Source: an uncultured Flavobacteriaceae bacterium (GTDB lineage Bacteria > Bacteroidota > Bacteroidia > Flavobacteriales > Flavobacteriaceae). Taken from it: a DNA stretch of 64,000 bases. Of the stretch, positions 61,859 to 64,000 are shown piece by piece. Under the pieces are notes generated by a model that was not told where the DNA came from, did not search any database, and saw nothing but the letters and a program-made list of their open reading frames with translations. A program made the position numbers and the translations under genes. Position 1 is the first letter of the stretch; each line of letters starts with the position of its first letter. The DNA lies in the NCBI GenBank assembly GCA_947494325.1, contig CANLUS010000003.1:186001-250000 (forward strand), written 5' to 3'.

Positions 61859-63148
61859 ATGGAGCATACAAAAAACGTCTATATTCCTGATAGTCAGAAT
61901 CCTAGAATTCTTATCATTGGCGCTGGGTTTGCTGGTGTTCATCTTGCGAAGGCAATGAAGAACTTACCCTTTCAAGTTGTAATCTTAGACAAGAATAATT
62001 TTCATCAATTTCAGCCTTTATTGTATCAGGTAGCAACAAGTGGATTAGAGCCTGATTCTATCGTTTTTCCTGTGAGAAAAGTATTTAGAGGGTATAAGAA
62101 TTTGATTTTTAGAATGGCCGATGTGATGGCAATTCAAACTAAAGATAAATATGTTCAAACAGACATCGGTAACATTTCGTATGATTATTTAGTTATTGCG
62201 ACTGGTAGTACAAATAATTTTTATGGTATGTCAGATGTTGAAGCACATAGTATTGGATTAAAATCAATTCAGGAAGCCTTGGATGTGCGCAGTAATATGT
62301 TGCAAAATATTGAGAAAGCCGCACAGTCGAACGACCCAATTGTAAAGGAAAAAAACACCTCCATTGTGATTGTTGGAGCAGGACCCGCTGGTGTTGAAAT
62401 GGCTGGAGCTTTCGCTGAATTTAGAAAATATATTTATAAAAAAGATTATCCTGAATTGGTAGACTTCCCATTATCTATTCACTTAATTGAAGCGGGTGAT
62501 CAAGTGCTGTCTGCGATGACTGAAAAATCATCAAGAGATACACTGAAAGATTTAAAAAAATTAAAAGTCAAACTTCATCTAGAAACGGCTGTGAACTCAT
62601 ATGACGGAGATAAAGTTGAATTATCGAACGGGGAGGTAATATTAAGTACATCATTAATTTGGACAGCAGGTGTAAAAGGGCAATATCCAAAAGGCATAGA
62701 GCCGGATGTTGTGGTAAAGGGAAATAGAATTGATGTTGACGAATTTAATAGGGTTAAAGGTACCACAAATGTGTTTGCAATAGGTGATATTGCTTTTATG
62801 CATACTGACGCATATCCAAACGGGCATCCTATGGTGGCGCCAACAGCTATTCAACAAGGTGAACATCTGGCAAAAAATTTAAAATTGAAAATAAATGAAT
62901 GGAAACCCTTTAAATATATCGACAAAGGATCTCTAGCAACTATAGGTAAAAAAAGGGCCGTCGCCGATATTGGAAAATTTCATTTTCGCGGCATGTTTGC
63001 TTGGTTAATTTGGTCTACAGTACATTTGATGTCAATTAGTGGATTTAAAAACAAATTACGAGTAGGGTTAAATTGGTTGAACAGTTATTTTTCATATGAC
63101 AAAGGAAATCGTTTAATCATAAGAAAGTACAAACGGATAAAAGCATAA
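61859..63148 (+). CDS. Type II NADH dehydrogenase (NDH-2)
   Basis: 429 residues with two Rossmann motifs, ILIIGAGFAGVHLAKAM (FAD) and IVIVGAGPAGVEMAGAF (NAD), the FAD-distal VFAIGDIAFMHTD and a C-terminal membrane-associating region. It oxidises NADH and passes electrons to quinone without pumping protons. It precedes the metal-binding MauE-like gene by 5 bp. Confidence 0.92.
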   Translation: MEHTKNVYIPDSQNPRILIIGAGFAGVHLAKAMKNLPFQVVILDKNNFHQFQPLLYQVATSGLEPDSIVFPVRKVFRGYKNLIFRMADVMAIQTKDKYVQTDIGNISYDYLVIATGSTNNFYGMSDVEAHSIGLKSIQEALDVRSNMLQNIEKAAQSNDPIVKEKNTSIVIVGAGPAGVEMAGAFAEFRKYIYKKDYPELVDFPLSIHLIEAGDQVLSAMTEKSSRDTLKDLKKLKVKLHLETAVNSYDGDKVELSNGEVILSTSLIWTAGVKGQYPKGIEPDVVVKGNRIDVDEFNRVKGTTNVFAIGDIAFMHTDAYPNGHPMVAPTAIQQGEHLAKNLKLKINEWKPFKYIDKGSLATIGKKRAVADIGKFHFRGMFAWLIWSTVHLMSISGFKNKLRVGLNWLNSYFSYDKGNRLIIRKYKRIKA

Positions 63149-63153
63149 GATTT

Positions 63154-63864
63154 ATGAAAAGTACGTATTTGATAACAGGTATGACTTGCAACGGTTGTAG
63201 AACGAGTGTTGAAGATAAATTGAATGGCATAGAAGCTATACTAAGAGCTGAAGTTAACTTAGAAGAGGGGACAGCGATTATTGAAACTAATGATCCACTT
63301 TCAATAAATACAGTACAACAGAAATTGGGTCCGAAATATACAATATCCAGAAAAGAGGAACCTATAAATATGGCAAAGGGTACGGATGAAAAGTCAGAAT
63401 TACAGCAGTTATTCCCGCTGTTTTTAATCTTTTTTTATATTATTGGAGGGGCTTTGTTATTAAATTATAGGTGGAAAGATTTTTCTGGATTTATGCTAGA
63501 CTTTATGGGCTTATTTTATATTGTGTTTAGCTTTTTTAAATTCTTGGATCTTAAAGGGTTTCCAGATTCTTTCAGAATGTACGACCCAATTGCAAAGCGT
63601 ATACCAATTTATGGTTGGGTGTATCCATTTATAGAGCTAAGTCTTGGATTATTATTTTTGACGCGAACACAGCTTAACGTCGCTTTGGTACTTACAATTG
63701 TAATTCTAGGAATTACGACTATTGGTGTAACAAAAGTACTCTTAGATAAGAAAAGTATTCAGTGCGCATGTTTAGGTACGGCCTTAAAATTACCGATGAC
63801 CAAGGCAACATTTATTGAGAATTCCGTTATGTTAATAATGGCAATTTCTATGTTAGTCTTATAG
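63154..63864 (+). CDS. Heavy-metal-binding domain plus MauE-like membrane protein
   Basis: 236 residues. Residues 1-70 are an HMA metal-binding domain (MTCNGC, Cys12 and Cys15). Then come four to five membrane spans ending with the MauE/DoxX-like CACLGTALKLPM cysteine segment. This pairing is found next to small HYC_CC_PP-type proteins and copper genes; it may handle copper or a thiol relay. It starts 5 bp after NDH-2. Confidence 0.82.
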   Translation: MKSTYLITGMTCNGCRTSVEDKLNGIEAILRAEVNLEEGTAIIETNDPLSINTVQQKLGPKYTISRKEEPINMAKGTDEKSELQQLFPLFLIFFYIIGGALLLNYRWKDFSGFMLDFMGLFYIVFSFFKFLDLKGFPDSFRMYDPIAKRIPIYGWVYPFIELSLGLLFLTRTQLNVALVLTIVILGITTIGVTKVLLDKKSIQCACLGTALKLPMTKATFIENSVMLIMAISMLVL

Positions 63865-63909
63865 TTTAATATTTAACAATTTGTTTAGAATTTTATCGTT
63901 GAAATATCT

Positions 63910-63917
63910 TAATTTTG
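63910..63917 (+). promoter_or_regulatory. -7 box upstream of last gene
   Basis: TAATTTTG just before the GTG start at 63922 would give an almost leaderless transcript. No -33 box at normal distance was found. Confidence 0.35.
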
Positions 63918-63921
63918 CAAT

Positions 63922-64000
63922 GTGAAAAGAGTTTTCAAACATATAGGATCGTTTTTTTTAGCTTTGATAGTGTTGTTTTCAACATTTTCATTTACAGTTG
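63922..64000 (+). CDS. Start of HYC_CC_PP-type small secreted protein (3' end outside window)
   Basis: A GTG start gives VKRVFKHIGSFFLALIVLFS, a signal peptide continuing to FSFTV, the N-terminus typical of the HYC_CC_PP family that follows HMA/MauE genes in Flavobacteriaceae. Only 26 codons are in the window, so the Cys motifs cannot be checked. An ATG 2 bp upstream is out of frame and followed at once by TGA. Confidence 0.6.
   Translation, partial: MKRVFKHIGSFFLALIVLFSTFSFTV

Noticed and set aside
1-64000. CRISPR arrays, insertion sequences, prophage, attachment sites
   Set aside because: No regularly spaced direct repeats of CRISPR type, transposase, integrase or phage genes were seen.

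Overview
The window is AT-rich chromosomal DNA from a member of the Bacteroidetes, almost certainly a marine Flavobacteriaceae. The evidence is two secreted proteins with type A Por (type IX) sorting tails, an exosortase F pair (XrtF plus its partner), TAnnTTTG-type -7 promoter boxes, a MreBCD-PBP2-RodA cluster and a proS-tRNA-Glu-rpsT order. No insertion sequence, prophage, integrase or CRISPR array was seen.

Layout. 1-2.7 kb: the 3' part of a glycerol kinase fused in frame to glycerol-3-phosphate dehydrogenase. 2.8-6.8 kb: a large sorted secreted protein and a small secreted protein. 6.9-11 kb: regulators (a LytTR protein without the phospho-acceptor Asp, a small lipoprotein, a TPR histidine kinase with its NarL-type regulator). 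11-24 kb: a probable exopolysaccharide locus with two GT2 enzymes (one fused to a receiver domain), a GT-C-like membrane protein, an Ig-like secreted protein, a GH5-like hydrolase, a GT4 enzyme, a flippase, a STAS protein and a TPR/beta-barrel protein of the exporter type. 24-28 kb: a serine hydrolase and a sorted secreted protein. 28.6-34.9 kb: a seven-gene signalling operon with a CheY-like receiver, H-NOX haem sensor, PAS histidine kinase, FIST (NosP-like) sensor, second histidine kinase, HPt and LytTR regulator.

35-40 kb: a TIM-barrel lipoprotein, a VIT/vWA/TonB-plug/DUF2135 fusion and tRNA-Asn. 40-45 kb: 2-oxoglutarate dehydrogenase E1 and E2 with an M23 protein between them. 45-52.6 kb: an ECF sigma factor with a putative anti-sigma protein, a uracil-DNA-glycosylase-like protein, a FadL porin, an Arg/Ser-rich lipoprotein, proS, tRNA-Glu and rpsT. 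52.6-60.8 kb: the cell-elongation cluster, purH, a DinB-like protein and a GAF protein. 60.8-64 kb: exosortase F, NDH-2, a metal-binding MauE-like protein and the start of a small secreted protein.

Main new observation. Six minus-strand promoter regions carry direct repeats close to TCGATGAAT (plus-strand reading) spaced exactly 21 bp start to start, the geometry of LytTR sites. In five of them the repeat nearest the gene lies exactly 30 bp from a TAnnTTTG-like -7 box, and in most no -33 box is visible. The sites precede the short GT2 gene, the GT4 gene, the STAS/receiver-GT2/flippase genes, the 25.4-28.0 kb secreted protein, the H-NOX/FIST operon itself, and an apparently gene-free stretch where a terminated transcript of about 135 nt is predicted. 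The simplest reading is that a nitric-oxide-type sensing phosphorelay ends in a LytTR activator that switches on a polysaccharide/biofilm locus, a secreted protein, a small RNA and its own operon. This is inference from sequence and has not been tested.
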